Shown: positions 32,424-43,603 of the stretch, in pieces
How positions within the stretch are numbered: position 1 is the stretch's first letter
Layout: each line of letters starts with the position of its first letter
NCBI GenBank assembly: GCA_029204225.1
Contig: CM055098.1
Location: forward strand, 12,402,937 to 12,466,936
DNA: 64,000 nucleotides
Direction: 5' to 3'
Source: Diphasiastrum complanatum
Taxonomy: Eukaryota; Streptophyta; Lycopodiopsida; Lycopodiales; Lycopodiaceae
Notes under the pieces: model-generated
The model's input: the letters and a program-made list of their open reading frames with translations, nothing else
Databases searched by the model: none
Told to the model about the DNA's origin: nothing
Position numbers and translations under genes: made by a program

Positions 32424-34500
32424 ATGGCATTTGCTTGCCATCTCTCCCTTCGTCTTCTCCCCAGCCTCGACATCGCTGCTTTCAAACGCTCAGACTGTGA
32501 AAGCGCCTCATCTCAGCCAAGCTCCAATGCTCATCTGAACTACTTCCTCAAAGATCGGAATGAAAACTCAATATTCACAGCACGTTCTGCTCTCACATCT
32601 GCTGACGAGGTCTACTTTTTCTGGGCTGGTGTTGGAGAGCAGAGATCAAGGCCACGATTACAGTTCCCAGCATTCAGAACCTACATTCGCAAGTATGCCA
32701 TTCTGGCATCAAACTTCGAGCAGCAGCAGCAGGAAAGGGGCAAGGAGGAATTTACTGACAATTTGGGAAGTGAAGAGAACAGTAGGGTTTCTGTGGGAAA
32801 GAGGAGTGCATCTGGCAAAGCTGTGATCAAGGTGATGGGAATCGGAGGTGGAGGTTGCAACGCAGTCAACCGTATGGTGAATGCGAAGCTGTCTAATGTG
32901 GAGTTTTGGGCTGTGAATACCGACGCCCAGGCATTGAGTAGGGCCGTTGCTCCAAACAAGCTGCAGATTGGGCGAGAGACTACCTTTGGAAGAGGCGCAG
33001 GTGGCAGCAGCGAGTTAGGGCAAGAGGCGGCGACAGAGTCCCTGGCAGAGCTATCCATTGCTTTAGAAGGGGCAGACCTTGTTTTCATCTCTGCAGGCAT
33101 GGGTGGAGGCACTGGTTCCGGAGCAGGTTTTGGTTTACTTTCCTCTAACGCTATTTTCCTCTCTTGTATCTCTTACCTTGTTTTCATAGCAGTATGCTGT
33201 TTTCCATTCTATCCTTATTTTGTTTGGGAATTATGCAGTGCATCCAAGTTTCATTGGAATGATGTACCAATACCCTAACTTTGTTTGTCATAGCAACATG
33301 CTTCTTTATCTTCATTTGTTTGAGAATCACACGGTTGATCAAATTTTGATTGGATTGACATTTCAATGCCCTGACTTGTCATATCGAGATGTTTCTTCAT
33401 TTGTCCTTATCTCGTTTGGGAATCATGTAGTTCATCGAAGTTTGAAGTTGGATTGGATTGACATATCAATTCCTAACCCTGTTTGTCACAGCAGTATGCC
33501 CCCTTGTCGTTATCCTTATTTTTTGGGAGTCATGCATTTGATCAAAGTTCACTGGATCGACATATAAATGCGCTAACCTTATCTGTCATAGAAACATGCT
33601 TCAATTGTATTTTCGTAAAAACACTTTACACCTGACTTTTCATAATAGTATGTTTCTGTCCTTTTACCCTCAGTTTCTTTGAGGATCATTTGGTTAATGA
33701 AGGTTTGATATGATCAACATGACAATGCAGGGCCAGTTGTTGCCAGATTAGCCAAGGCTATGGGAGCTCTAACAATAGGATTTGTTACTGAACCTTTTGC
33801 TTTTGAGGGAATGCGACGCTCTAGGGCAGCCAAGGAAGGGGTGAAAGCAATGAAGGCTGCAACTGACACTGTAGTGGTTGTTCCAAATGAGCGTCTTTTG
33901 GAAACTGTAGGTGCAAACACATCAATAGTAGATGCATTTTGCCTTGCAGATGATGTCCTTCGGCAGGGTGTGCAGGGCATTTCAGACATAATTACCATCC
34001 CTGGCCTTGTTAATGTTGACTTTGCTGACGTGAAGGCTATAATGTCGAATGCAGGCAGTGCCATGTTGGGCATTGGTGTCGGGCATGGCAAAAACAGGGC
34101 AGAAGAGGTTGCTCATTCAGCCATCATGTCTCCTCTGCTCTATTCAGTGAGCAAGCCTATGGGGGTGGTGTACAATGTGACAGGAGGTGCAGATCTTACT
34201 CTTCATGAAGTGAACATAGCAGCAGAAATCGTCTGCAGTATGGCAGATCCAAATGCCAATGTAATCTTTGGTGCTGTCATTGATGACAGCTTTCATGGCA
34301 CCATTCGCATGACTGTGATTGCTACTGGCTTTCAAGACCCTGCAGCCGAAAGCACCAACAGAAAAGGTGATGACAGATGCAAGGGTAGGACTGTGGAGGA
34401 TAATATTTCCTTCTGGGAACAAAATCGGCATCAAAGATGGCTAAAAGTACCTCCATTTCTGCGAAAGCAATCCAGAAAAAATAGAAAGGGTATCATTTAG
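32424..34500 (+). CDS. FTSZ: Plastid-targeted FtsZ, two exons, 490 aa; FtsZ3-like candidate
   Basis: FtsZ is the tubulin-like GTPase forming the stromal plastid-division ring. Exon 1 is 32424-33126, exon 2 33731-34500 (703 + 770 nt, 491 codons with stop). Residues 1 to ~125 are Ser/Arg-rich and fit a transit peptide. I chose the Met at 32424 ([11 protein letters not shown]) over the in-frame Met at 32382 because MA starts are typical of such peptides. The GTPase core starts near residue 133 with [17 protein letters not shown]. The signature GGGTGSG is at 227-233, the T7 loop NVDFAD at 329-334 and a C-terminal VPPFLRKQ motif at 474-481. Phrases such as [18 protein letters not shown] and LTLHEVN are strikingly cyanobacterium-like, suggesting class FtsZ3 or a diverged FtsZ2 rather than FtsZ1. 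The region [11 protein letters not shown] (184-194) deviates from the usual RGLGAGG. No disruption was seen. Confidence 0.93.
33127..33730 (+). other. Intron of FtsZ, phase 1
   Basis: The donor is GCAG|GTTTTG and the acceptor ATGCAG|GG. Splicing joins the Gly codon right after GGGTGSGA and continues with [11 protein letters not shown] in frame. Reading through instead gives a stop-terminated, non-FtsZ tail, which supports the intron. Confidence 0.92.
33184..33720 (+). repeat. Minisatellite filling the FtsZ intron, ~100-bp units
   Basis: Diverged units start with TGTCATAGCA-TATG-like sequence at about 33184, 33288, 33379, 33485, 33587 and 33640, so spacing is 104, 91, 106, 102 and a truncated 53. 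Each full unit continues with a CTTATTTTGTTTGGGAATCATG-like stretch broken by substitutions, then GATTGGATTGACAT. Confidence 0.85.
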
Positions 34501-35291
34501 CACTGTGTGATTTTGGAGATTGCTTGTGCAGGTTACTGTGAGTCTCATGTAGTTTTCCTTATACAGATATATTACCTAGGCTGTTGTGATTAAAAAAAGT
34601 AGAGTACTGAGCATTCAGTATGTTTGATCAGCTCTTAACGCGCATTTGAGAGCTCTTCAGAAAATAATGTGAAAGCTTTTTTGCATAGCAACACTCCTAT
34701 TATGCTACTCAAGGGAAAGCTAAAGCATGACATCAACGAAGAGACAAATGAAGAAGTTACAATGACAGGAAACATTGAAAGGCTCATGGAAGGTGATTTA
34801 AAAGAGTGTTGAATTGAAGTGTGGTATTTCTTAAGGAATTTTCTTTCTTGAAGGTTTGTGTTCCTTGGAGGAATGAGCGGCAAGCCCCATCATGAAATAG
34901 CATGTGACTCATATTGAGGCTACCATGGGAGTTCCTAGAAAGATGAAAGCTGCCAATATGTGTCGTCATACTATCAAACATGTTCTAGGCATTTCTGAGA
35001 GTTGATTTGTGGTGCTTACAGCTCTGAATCTGATGAATAGTACCTTCTGCACTCGTATCTGGGAATTGTCCTTGAAGTGGCCATATGACAAGGATGCAGA
35101 TCAACAAGATTTGGGGCAGAGATGTTTTGTTTGTTGATGCCCGAGGTGTCATCTATTGTGCTATGGCCATCTGCTGCTGTACAGGATGATTCAGCTGTAC
35201 ATCTGGAAGGTTCAAGCTTACCAATCGAGACTGGCTGGTTTCTCGAGTTTTCTGTAATTACATGAAGGAAAAACATTGACAGCAATTTGTA

Positions 35292-35295
<4 letters not shown>
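34501..35295 (+). other. FtsZ 3' flank/putative 3' UTR
   Basis: No gene is recognised. The 3' UTR of FtsZ must begin here. A TTAAAAAAAGTAGAG stretch near 34590 is A-rich, but no single polyadenylation site stands out. Confidence 0.45.

Positions 35296-35361
<66 letters not shown>
35296..35361 (+). repeat. (CT)n microsatellite
   Basis: About 33 uninterrupted CT dinucleotides. It creates an artificial Arg-Glu repeat on the minus strand. Confidence 0.98.
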
Positions 35362-35364
<3 letters not shown>

Positions 35365-37399
35365 CTATAGTTTTGAAATAGGTGCTCACAAAATATTTGG
35401 TTTCTTCCTATAACAAGCGCATTATGTTTAGGATTTCATAGTAATTCAACTTTTTTAATGGTAAAGATGGCAATATCGAGAGTGCAATTAGTGTGGGAGT
35501 CAGGAGATTGATAAGCATGCCCCGATCCTAAGGCTTGGATAATTTTTATGGCTGCTGTGGATTGACCTCATGAAATGAAACATGAACATTAATGTAGTAG
35601 TTGATTAGCTTTGAAAATTCAAAATCGTCACACTTAAAAAAAATGGTACAATCATATTTGAGTGTCTAAGTTTGCCCAGAGGGCATCAAGCCAAATTGTC
35701 AAATCTTTTCATGAGTAAGGGGATTATGCTTTCAAGTTGCCAAAATCATGCTATTTCTTTCTTTCTGATGCATTCCCATCTTTAGCCTTTAGCTGGTACT
35801 TGTTGGTTCATTCACTTCCATATATGAGTTGATAAGCAGACAGGCAATCATATTCTATTATCAAGTGCTTCATAACCTGGAGATTGATGAATCCAAATTT
35901 GTCATGTCTATAAGCCATTGCCCTAAATATAAAGGACTCTTAAAGGTTAGCATAAGTGCTCTTGATTACCTTAAAGTAAGTGAAGTGCTTTTGAAGACCA
36001 AGTACTCTTAAAGACTTCAAATTAGGTGAAAGTCTTTCGTCTAAGTGAGGCCTTGTCCTATCAAGGTATTATGAGAACTTAATCTGATGTTGGCTAAAAC
36101 TAACACTTTGAAAGTTTTAGACACATTTTAACTCATCCTTGTTTAAACATTTGAAATTTAGTGGTCCCGCTTAAAGTTATGTTTGGCGGAGGAAGACATC
36201 TATTGACTTGTTTAAGTTATGCATGTGCATTCCAATGGCTATCTTTGGAAGTTGTTAAACATTTGAAAGGTATTTCTTTGGACAACTAAGAAGGTGCCTC
36301 AGTAAAATGGACATGTGAAAGATCATTCGTGGATGAGTGTTCATTTTAGGTCACTTCATCAACATTTGAAAAGATTTCTCATGGATGAGTGTGTGATTTA
36401 AAAGGTTACTATGTCAACCATTGAAAAGGTCCGTTGGTGGACATTTGAGAAAGTCCCATGTAAAGTGGACATCTATGAAGGTCCCTTAGTAGTCTCTTAC
36501 TAAAGTCAACATATGAGAAGTACCTCATGGGCATAGTCCCGTATGCATGTATGAACCCTTACGGACTTTAATAAAAAAGGTATATCCTTAGTAAATTATT
36601 GGAAAGGCCAAGCAAATATTTCGATAATTAAATTTTATTTTTCCCTACCTAACTCATTGTTGTATATAGGAGTCGGAAACTTGCAAAGGGGCTTTTGAAA
36701 ATCTATTTTGTTCTAACTTCGTTCTCCACATGGCAATATTAACACTCAAAAGTGAAAATTGCGTATCATAATTCTTCGAGACTAGCAAATGAGGTTATAA
36801 TATTAGAATTTGTAAATTTCGATAAAAATAATTGACAAAATCAACTTTTAGAACATATTTGCAAGTTGGGATTCATGATTTTTGACAATCTCTAGGAGGA
36901 CGATTCATTTCAAATGTATTAGCCCAACATGTTCATATGTATTCCAAACTATATATTCAATCCATCAATCCAAATGATCGTAAAAGATGCAATTGCAATT
37001 ATTTAAGTTAATGTTTTTACTTTTATTTTATCCAATTAGAGTTTTCGTGTTATATTTAGAATCTCATAATTTGTTTCATTATGTAGATTTATATTTGTTA
37101 AGCATAAATGAATGGGAACTCACACAATCACTTGTAAGTATATTGGATATCATACATTTAAAAATAAGAATATTGTAGTATCTTGAAAAGAATTTCGTTG
37201 TTAGTAGTATTTATTTTCAAGAATTACATTTCAAATATGCATAGGTGCATTGGAAATTTTGAGGTCATTTGACTTTTGAGCTTGAACAGTAATACATAGA
37301 TTACTTCTGATTCAATGCAAGCTCTTTATGGATGTAAATAATTCAATACTAGTATTGGGTCATAAATATTTATTTAAGTTGGTTCCTCAAGCCGGTTGT
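35362..37399. other. Intergenic, no recognised feature
   Basis: AT-rich sequence with short motif-free open stretches. Around 36240-36500, phrases of the kind ATTTGAAAAGG...GTGGACAT recur loosely, hinting at an old degenerate repeat. Confidence 0.5.
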
Positions 37400-39900
37400 A
37401 GGATTTATATGACGAATGTTGTGAGTATCAGTTCTTACCGTTACCTGGCGATGTCTACCAGTTAATTCAAAGAGAGATTTCCAGTTATGACTACACTTTT
37501 GAATTCCATCATAACCTACGTCTCGGAGACATCCTAATTACATCACAATGATCATAGTTACCTGGAAGTATATGACTTCTTGAATGATGGATCATGGCAT
37601 TTGATGAATGCCACCTCCACGCGTATGGAGAAGCACAACATCCCACTCTTGAGTACTCTAGTCTATGTCCCACAAGCGTTATCACCAGGGTCAACCAATA
37701 GTACCAACAAGAATCCAGAAGCAGAACCTAGGAGATGAGTTAGGAAAGCCTTATTTCGAGAAACTAACCTTATTGAATCGAGGCTAGGAATCCTTGTGGG
37801 ACCTTCTGAATAGACCCACTACTAGCAACATCATGAGAGTAAGAGTAGCTTGAGCTTCCAAGTTGGATCTAGAGTGAACCTCCCATGACCCCTCTTAAGA
37901 ATCCACCCAAGTCTTACTAGAATCCTATTTGGGATTGGATTCTCATTAGGATTGGGCGGCTTCTAACTTGGTGTCACCTGAGGTTCGGCTAGATCTTGCC
38001 TAAGATCCTAGGCCCTCCGAATATAAATTGACTTGGTTAGATAATCTTCGCTACTTAAAGCTTGACAGATGGTTGCACCTTTTTGATATTATCCCGTACT
38101 ACGCATTCAAGGATGGATGTTGATAGTATTTGTTATGTTTGACGCTCTGCACGAGAACATCCACACAGGTGACTTAGCCACCATTGAAATATTTAAAGGA
38201 GCATATGGTTCAGAATATGTATATACTTTGTATAGACCCCCTATGAATATTATTGTCCACGCATCTGCCACAATTGTGCCAAGGTTAGGTCACTCTCCAA
38301 GAGTTAGATCAGCATCATTAGCAAGTAGCAATAGTGTTTCTCTTTAGACGAAGAATTTGAATAGTAGTTACTAGTGATCGAAGATGATCGCCATCTCTCT
38401 ACGGTCATACCTCTGAGAGCTTGGAAAAATCTCATTGACCCAGGAATACGGAGTGATTAGGAAGACCCCTGGAATTGGAAGTGGCGTTACCCTAATCACT
38501 CGCATAAGAGGTCTGTGTGGGCCCTTCCTCCACTAGGGATCTTTCGGCGAGACTAATTCCCTGACAAAAAATTCGCCCAACACTGGTGCATCTGCCGGGA
38601 GTTGAATTTATAAAGGATCTATTATTGCTTGAAAGAGAATTATCCGTCTTGTCCTACCAAGTTGTTGTGTTTGATCTGTGAGACTATCGATCTACCCATA
38701 CTAAGAAAATTGATAGAACATCATAAGACTCACCTATGTTGACTATTGTTGAGCATTATACGACTGTCAGAAGTCCCAAAATTGGTGCGTCTGCCAGGAG
38801 CTGAATTGAGAAATTTATCATTACTGGAAGGGAAATCATCCACAACATCTAACCTTCATGAACTATGAAATTTATTGAGATGCTCTTATCCTACTGCCTT
38901 GACGTATTTGATCAATCAGCCACAAGTGATTCCCCTTACTCAGAAAATTAATAAATCACAATGGGGCCAACTTGACATGACTATTGCCAGATGTTCATTG
39001 GACCTCCAAGTGCATAACATGGATGAGAGTAACTTGAGAGTTCACGAAATACAGTTATTAAATGTTGAAGTGGTTAGCATCGCGCAAGCACTGATCTCAC
39101 CAGCATGATAGCCTACCTTGCTCTCTAATCTTTAGATGTGCGACAAGTAATAGGGGAATATTTTAAACTTAGCACAATTCGGAGTGTTTTATGCACTCTT
39201 GTCTGACTTGATCATCTCATTGAAATGAGGACTTTTTACTTATTAATCATGCATTTTTTCTCTTGGCTATGGAAATATCTATTGGTGGGTTCGCTTGGTG
39301 ATAAAGTACACCATACTGAGATGATACCAAATCACACAATATCATTTTATCATATCGAAGTGAGATCCTTTGTGACAATTTAGAATTACGCCAAATCAGG
39401 GACAAGAAAGAATTTTATACAGGTTGATATTGGGCCACATGCACTGCTGACATGTCTCCTATAGAAGTAGAGGATCACGAGATTTTCTGTGATCCTAATA
39501 GGCCAATAAAAATCCCGGAATTAATACAGAACAAGAAATTACTGAAATCATAGATGTGTTTCTAGAGACCCTTGATCATAGTGAGAGGGCAAGAGAAGAT
39601 CATGAACTAGACATCGAGAAAGTTGATTATGAAGGAAAACAATTCCTAAAGAGCCCTTGATCAAACCACAAGAAAGCATGGCGATAGGATATTTCCCCGG
39701 CCCAAATGATGACCTAGAACTCTTGGCCAACTATCCTATATATGAACGGCCAAACATGCCAAGAAGGAACAGATCAAGAACCATTGAACTACAAACTAGG
39801 ATTGAGACTCATGATGAATATTCAGATAATAAGATTGATGTAGGATAGATACCAATATGAAAAGATCCACCCTTTTACCTTTGATGTCACCTGGGGGGGG
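37400..39900 (+). mobile_element. Ty3-type non-coding remnant with duplicated primer-site-like motif
   Basis: TGGTGCATCTGCCGGGA (38584-38600) and TGGTGCGTCTGCCAGGA (38783-38799) closely resemble primer binding sites of plant Ty3 elements, each followed by GTTGAATT- or GCTGAATT-type sequence. Upstream sequence would be LTR, downstream leader. A few open stretches (39548-39848) are acidic and carry no motif. Limits are estimates. Confidence 0.5.
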
Positions 39901-40499
39901 TAAGGGACAATAGAAAATTTATGTTTTAATTTTATTTGTATGTTTCTTTGTTTTGCCAACCTTACAGTGTGTTTGAACCATCCGTTGCAAGCTCAAATTA
40001 TTGCATCCATACCCCTGCGTTATGCATCAGCTTTGAAAGAGAAAAGGAAATGGACATCTCTCTGCATCATTATAAGGGGCATGTGTTTGATTGAATAGGA
40101 ACTTGAGAGGGGGATGCAAGAGGAAAATTGGGATTGGAAACAATATAGTGGAGTGGAGGCGACAATGTGGGTATGTCTAAGGTCTAGATGGATGATTTTA
40201 GTATCATATCTCGGCACTTCTTTCTCTATCAATACCTACCAAGCGAAAAACAAACTTATTGAGAATGCATACAATGGTTCAGTTTTCGAGATAATTTGAT
40301 TTGAGTATAGATTCACAAGAATTGAAAGCAGCTTTATGATCACTTGTGGATGTCATTTTATGAGATCCAAAGGCATCAATTTAACAAGCTTTCTTTTGAA
40401 TCTTAGAGAGTTTGTCTCTTGTAATCCTGCTTTCCAAGATTATTTCTCAAAATAGAGCTTCCTGCCAAGACTTCTTGCCAAATACGACCAAAAAGGAGG
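39901..40499. other. Intergenic, no recognised feature
   Basis: No motif or repeat partner was seen. The open stretches here are short and overlap on both strands. Confidence 0.4.
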
Positions 40500-41230
40500 G
40501 CTCGTAAAAGGTTTGTCTTTGAATTTGGGCTTCTACTGCTCTTTGCGGGTCACAGTGTGCGTATTGTCGAAAATCCGAACGAAACGCATGGCATTCTCTA
40601 AGGATTGTGGCTGATTACGGCGGACCTCTAACTGATATTCCTTGGGCAAGCCAAATATGAAATGCAACTTAAGGAGCACTTCGTTTATGCGGTTAAAAAA
40701 TTGCAAAGCAGCCTCTTGGAAATCTTGTAGATAGATGTCCAAGGGCTTTATCCTCATTTGCAACGTGACAAATCGACGATAATATTCAAAATCGTGAAGG
40801 ATAGGCTGCTAAAGGCAGTTTTAAAGGCTATCTGGAAGTCATCCCAAGTAGTTGGGACTGTAGCTTGATCTTTAAGATCCTGCCACCATGAGTACGCTTT
40901 ACCGCGTAAAAACATGATGGTCGTCGAAATACGTGAGCTTATCTGGTAGATCGTGCATGGAAAAATGCGACGTCCGTCGATTCAGCCAGGCCAAGACCAC
41001 ATCTTGGTGTCTATCCTTTTTCTCTCTGGTGAAAAATTCCGGAGTAAACGTTGGGTTAAGGAGTGCTTGCCGAGATTGGGACATAGCTCGAATTTCGGCC
41101 TGCGCCCGTTCATGTTTAAATTGCATGTCAATAATTTGTTGCTACAAGACATTAATTGCATGTGTCATATTCTCCATATCAATCCCGACGGGACTTGGAG
41201 CTCGTGTCTCTTCCATAGAAGTGTCCATGG
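40500..41230 (-). pseudogene. Gypsy G copy 2, gag remnant
   Basis: Minus-strand motifs LLNPTFTPEFFTREKKDRHQ and DVVLAWLNRRTSHFSMHDLP (40899-41126), then KPLDIYLQDFQEAALQFFNR (40533-40763), match gag of copy 1 at 6600-7190, part for part. Frame changes and stops separate the pieces. Protease and most of the reverse transcriptase are not seen to the left, so the copy is severely truncated and rearranged. Confidence 0.82.
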
Positions 41231-41520
41231 AGAAAGCAGTATATAGGAACAAGCTTGAGGAAAAACGAAGAACCACGATATAAAAACCGTCAAAAACTAA
41301 CTAGAGAAAAAGACCTCAAGAAGCAAACAAGCTTGAGAACTCATACACTCTACAAGCAACTTTGTGGATGGAATAGAGGAAGGTGAACGTGTCTTCTTTA
41401 CCTCCTCCCCAAAGCTCCTCTCCTTCCTCATGCAAAAGGACAGGTGGGGCCCAAGAAAGGCCCCACTTGTTCCTTCTAGGCCCTTCATACTATGTGGGGC
41501 CACAAAATGGTACCAACCAT
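41231..41520 (-). repeat. Leader/LTR part of gypsy G copy 2
   Basis: CCTCCCCAAAGCTCCTC, GTGGGGCCCAAGAAAGGCCC and TGTGGGGCCACAAAATGG match the region 7386-7500 of copy 1, in the same position relative to gag. Confidence 0.7.
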
Positions 41521-41565
41521 TCCGAATGGAATAGTCATCAAGTATTTGAAGAAGGTCAAAAAAAC

Positions 41566-41921
41566 GTTCGAAAATCAGTCCACATGTTGTCTGGACTGAT
41601 GAACTTAATCAAAGCTTTGAAACTGCAAAAATGTTAGTGTCTACAGCCCCCATCTTACACATAGTGGATTTTAGCGGATCTTTCCTGGTGGAAACGGATG
41701 CTAGTGACTATGCGGTGGGTGTAGTCCTAGTAAAGCCACAGGTCTACCATCCTGGTAAAGGACTACACCCACCGCATAGTCACTAGCATTCATTTCCACC
41801 AGGAAAGATCCGCTAAAGTCCATTATGTGTAAGATGGGGGCTGTAGACACTAACATTTTTGCAGCTTCAAAACTTTGATTAAGTTCATCAGTCCAGACAA
41901 CAGGTGGACTGATTTTCGAAC
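41566..41921. repeat. Inverted repeat, 163-bp arms, 30-bp spacer
   Basis: The left arm 41566-41728 and right arm 41759-41921 are reverse complements of equal length with scattered mismatches and no visible indel. The spacer is 41729-41758. Both arms encode the same gypsy RNase H segment, the left on the plus strand and the right on the minus strand. Confidence 0.92.
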
Positions 41922-41961
41922 ACCTTCTGGCCTTCTTCTTATTACCCTTTTTAGTTTTCAT
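41701..41961 (-). pseudogene. Gypsy G copy 2, RNase H fragment
   Basis: The translation contains WTDELNQSFEAAKMLVSTAP, ILHIMDFSGSFLVEMNASDY and AVGVVLYQDGRPVA, closely matching 4665-4991 of copy 1. The catalytic ETDAS motif is changed to EMNAS, removing the first Asp. It forms the right arm of the inverted repeat and ends in the spacer. Confidence 0.88.
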
Positions 41962-42640
41962 TTTGGCTATACCAACTGTTACAGCTCTCTAAGATCTTTG
42001 ACCGCCTTGAAGGTTTTGCACACCCCATACCAGTGACGATGCACCGTATCCACCCATTCATAAAGTCAAAACCGACCCACCCCCATGCACTGGAGCTATC
42101 GACATAGTCATGCCTAGCGGATTCTCCTTCGATAATTGGCATCCCATACCACCAGCCATCGCACTCGGCTCTCCCTAGCACACATCTCATGGCCTGGAGA
42201 TACATCCTGGCTCATGCATGTGCTCTCCATCCACCAACTCCTGGGTAGACTGAGTGAATGGAAAGAGGGAACCCCCACCACTATATAGGCATCGCACAAT
42301 GGGTCCCATCAAGCACGGTCCTGCCATCGACACGTGACCACCTAGGATGGTGATGTGTGGCACCCAAACATGTCAATAACTCCAGACCTGCGTCATGTCC
42401 CTTGTGAGGCCGTCACTAAAGGGCATACCATTATGGTACATAACAAAAAACCACATATTACATAGAGGGAGTGCTTTTTTTGAGGGATCATGACAACCAT
42501 GTTCGTTGATGTCTTGTGAAGACACCGAGTTGTATGGTGAGTTAGTAGCTATAGTGAATGCTTGCAAGTTTTGTGTAGAAACTTGGTTTGGAAGTCCATT
42601 TTGTAGAGTGTTTGCTCCAGTTTGTGTGGAAAATAGTTAT
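41962..42640. other. Intergenic, no recognised gene
   Basis: GC-richer sequence (about 42000-42400) with overlapping short open stretches on the minus strand but no motif. Copia C similarity starts near 42650. Confidence 0.4.
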
Positions 42641-42656
42641 GAAGTAGTTTTTTGAT

Positions 42657-43493
42657 ATGAGAGTAAATGGTACCAAACCTTCTTTATCAAACTTACGAGT
42701 TTTTGGATGTACTACTTTTGCGAAGATTCCGCGTGATTTCAGGAAGAAGTTCGACTTCCATAGTATCAAGTGTGTTTTCATCAACTACACTACTTCAGAT
42801 CAAGCCTACAAGTTGTTCGATCCCATCGAGTCAAAGATATTCACTAGCCGGGATGTCATCTTCAGCAAAGATCAGTTTCAAGCTTCAAAGGAAAGGACAG
42901 TAGCCGACCTTTCAGATTCTCCTGACTCATTGAACTGTCCAGTTCCTCAGTCGACTATTCATATTGAAGGTCCAAGCTCCTCTACTCTTGACGAACAACA
43001 AATCAACGGCGGATCAGAAGATGATAATGTTGTAGATCAGCAACTACAGTATGATGGAAATGATCAACTTCTTGTATTACCCAGAAGATCATCAAGGACT
43101 AGCAGACCACCTAACCGGTATATCGACGAATCTACAGCCTATCTTGTTCAGGAACCAATGTTTGTCCAAGATGCACTCAGTCAACCTGATTCAGATCTCT
43201 GGAAAGACGCTATGGATAAAGAGTATTCATCTCTTATCAACCAGACATGGACAATTGTCGAATTACCTGCCAACAGAAACGTAGTTGATTGCAAATGGAC
43301 TTTTAAAGTCATATACAATGCAGATGGAAGCATCAACAGGAGAAAGGCACGACTTGTAGCCAGAGGATTTTCTCAAGTATACAACGTCGATTACACTGAG
43401 ACTTTCAGTCCAGTAGTCAAGCATTCTTCTATTAGACTTTTGCTATCATTTGTCGTTGTAGCATATTTGGAAATACATCAAATGGATGTATAG
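42657..43493 (+). pseudogene. Copia C integrase C-terminus and reverse transcriptase N-terminus
   Basis: A 278-residue open segment carries LRVFGCTTFAKIPRDFRKKF and SRDVIFSKDQ (after the integrase core), a Ser/Pro/Asp-rich linker, then polymerase motifs QDALSQPDSDLWKDAMDKEY, CKWTFKVIYNADGSI and YTETFSPVVKHSSIRLLL. It stops at 43491-43493, just where copia polymerases continue with the DVxxAFLNG motif; remnants (TTYLNA) follow out of register. The YVDD loop and later palm segments are absent, deleted before about 43500-43590. Confidence 0.9.
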
Positions 43494-43598
43494 ACAACAT
43501 ATCTCAATGCAAGACTCTGACTGTCAATAGACTAATGTCCCCAAACATTTCATGAGAAGTACTATATGCGTGAGTATCTTAACCATTCTATTATAGGA

Positions 43599-43603
43599 TA
43601 TCT
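43599..43603 (+). repeat. 5-bp target site duplication, left copy
   Basis: TATCT directly precedes the solo LTR and is repeated at 44437-44441. Confidence 0.92.

Noticed and set aside
33127-33278. FtsZ ending in an alternative tail (GFGLLSS...)
   Set aside because: It is intron read-through. The core domain resumes exactly after a canonical AG acceptor at 33730.
32424-34500. Bacterial contamination explaining FtsZ
   Set aside because: There is a spliceosomal intron, a transit-peptide-like N-terminus, and the flanks are plant-like repeats with no bacterial operon partners.
35016-35363. Minus-strand ORF beginning with an Arg-Glu repeat
   Set aside because: The repeat is a direct product of the (CT)n microsatellite at 35296-35361, and the rest shows no motif.
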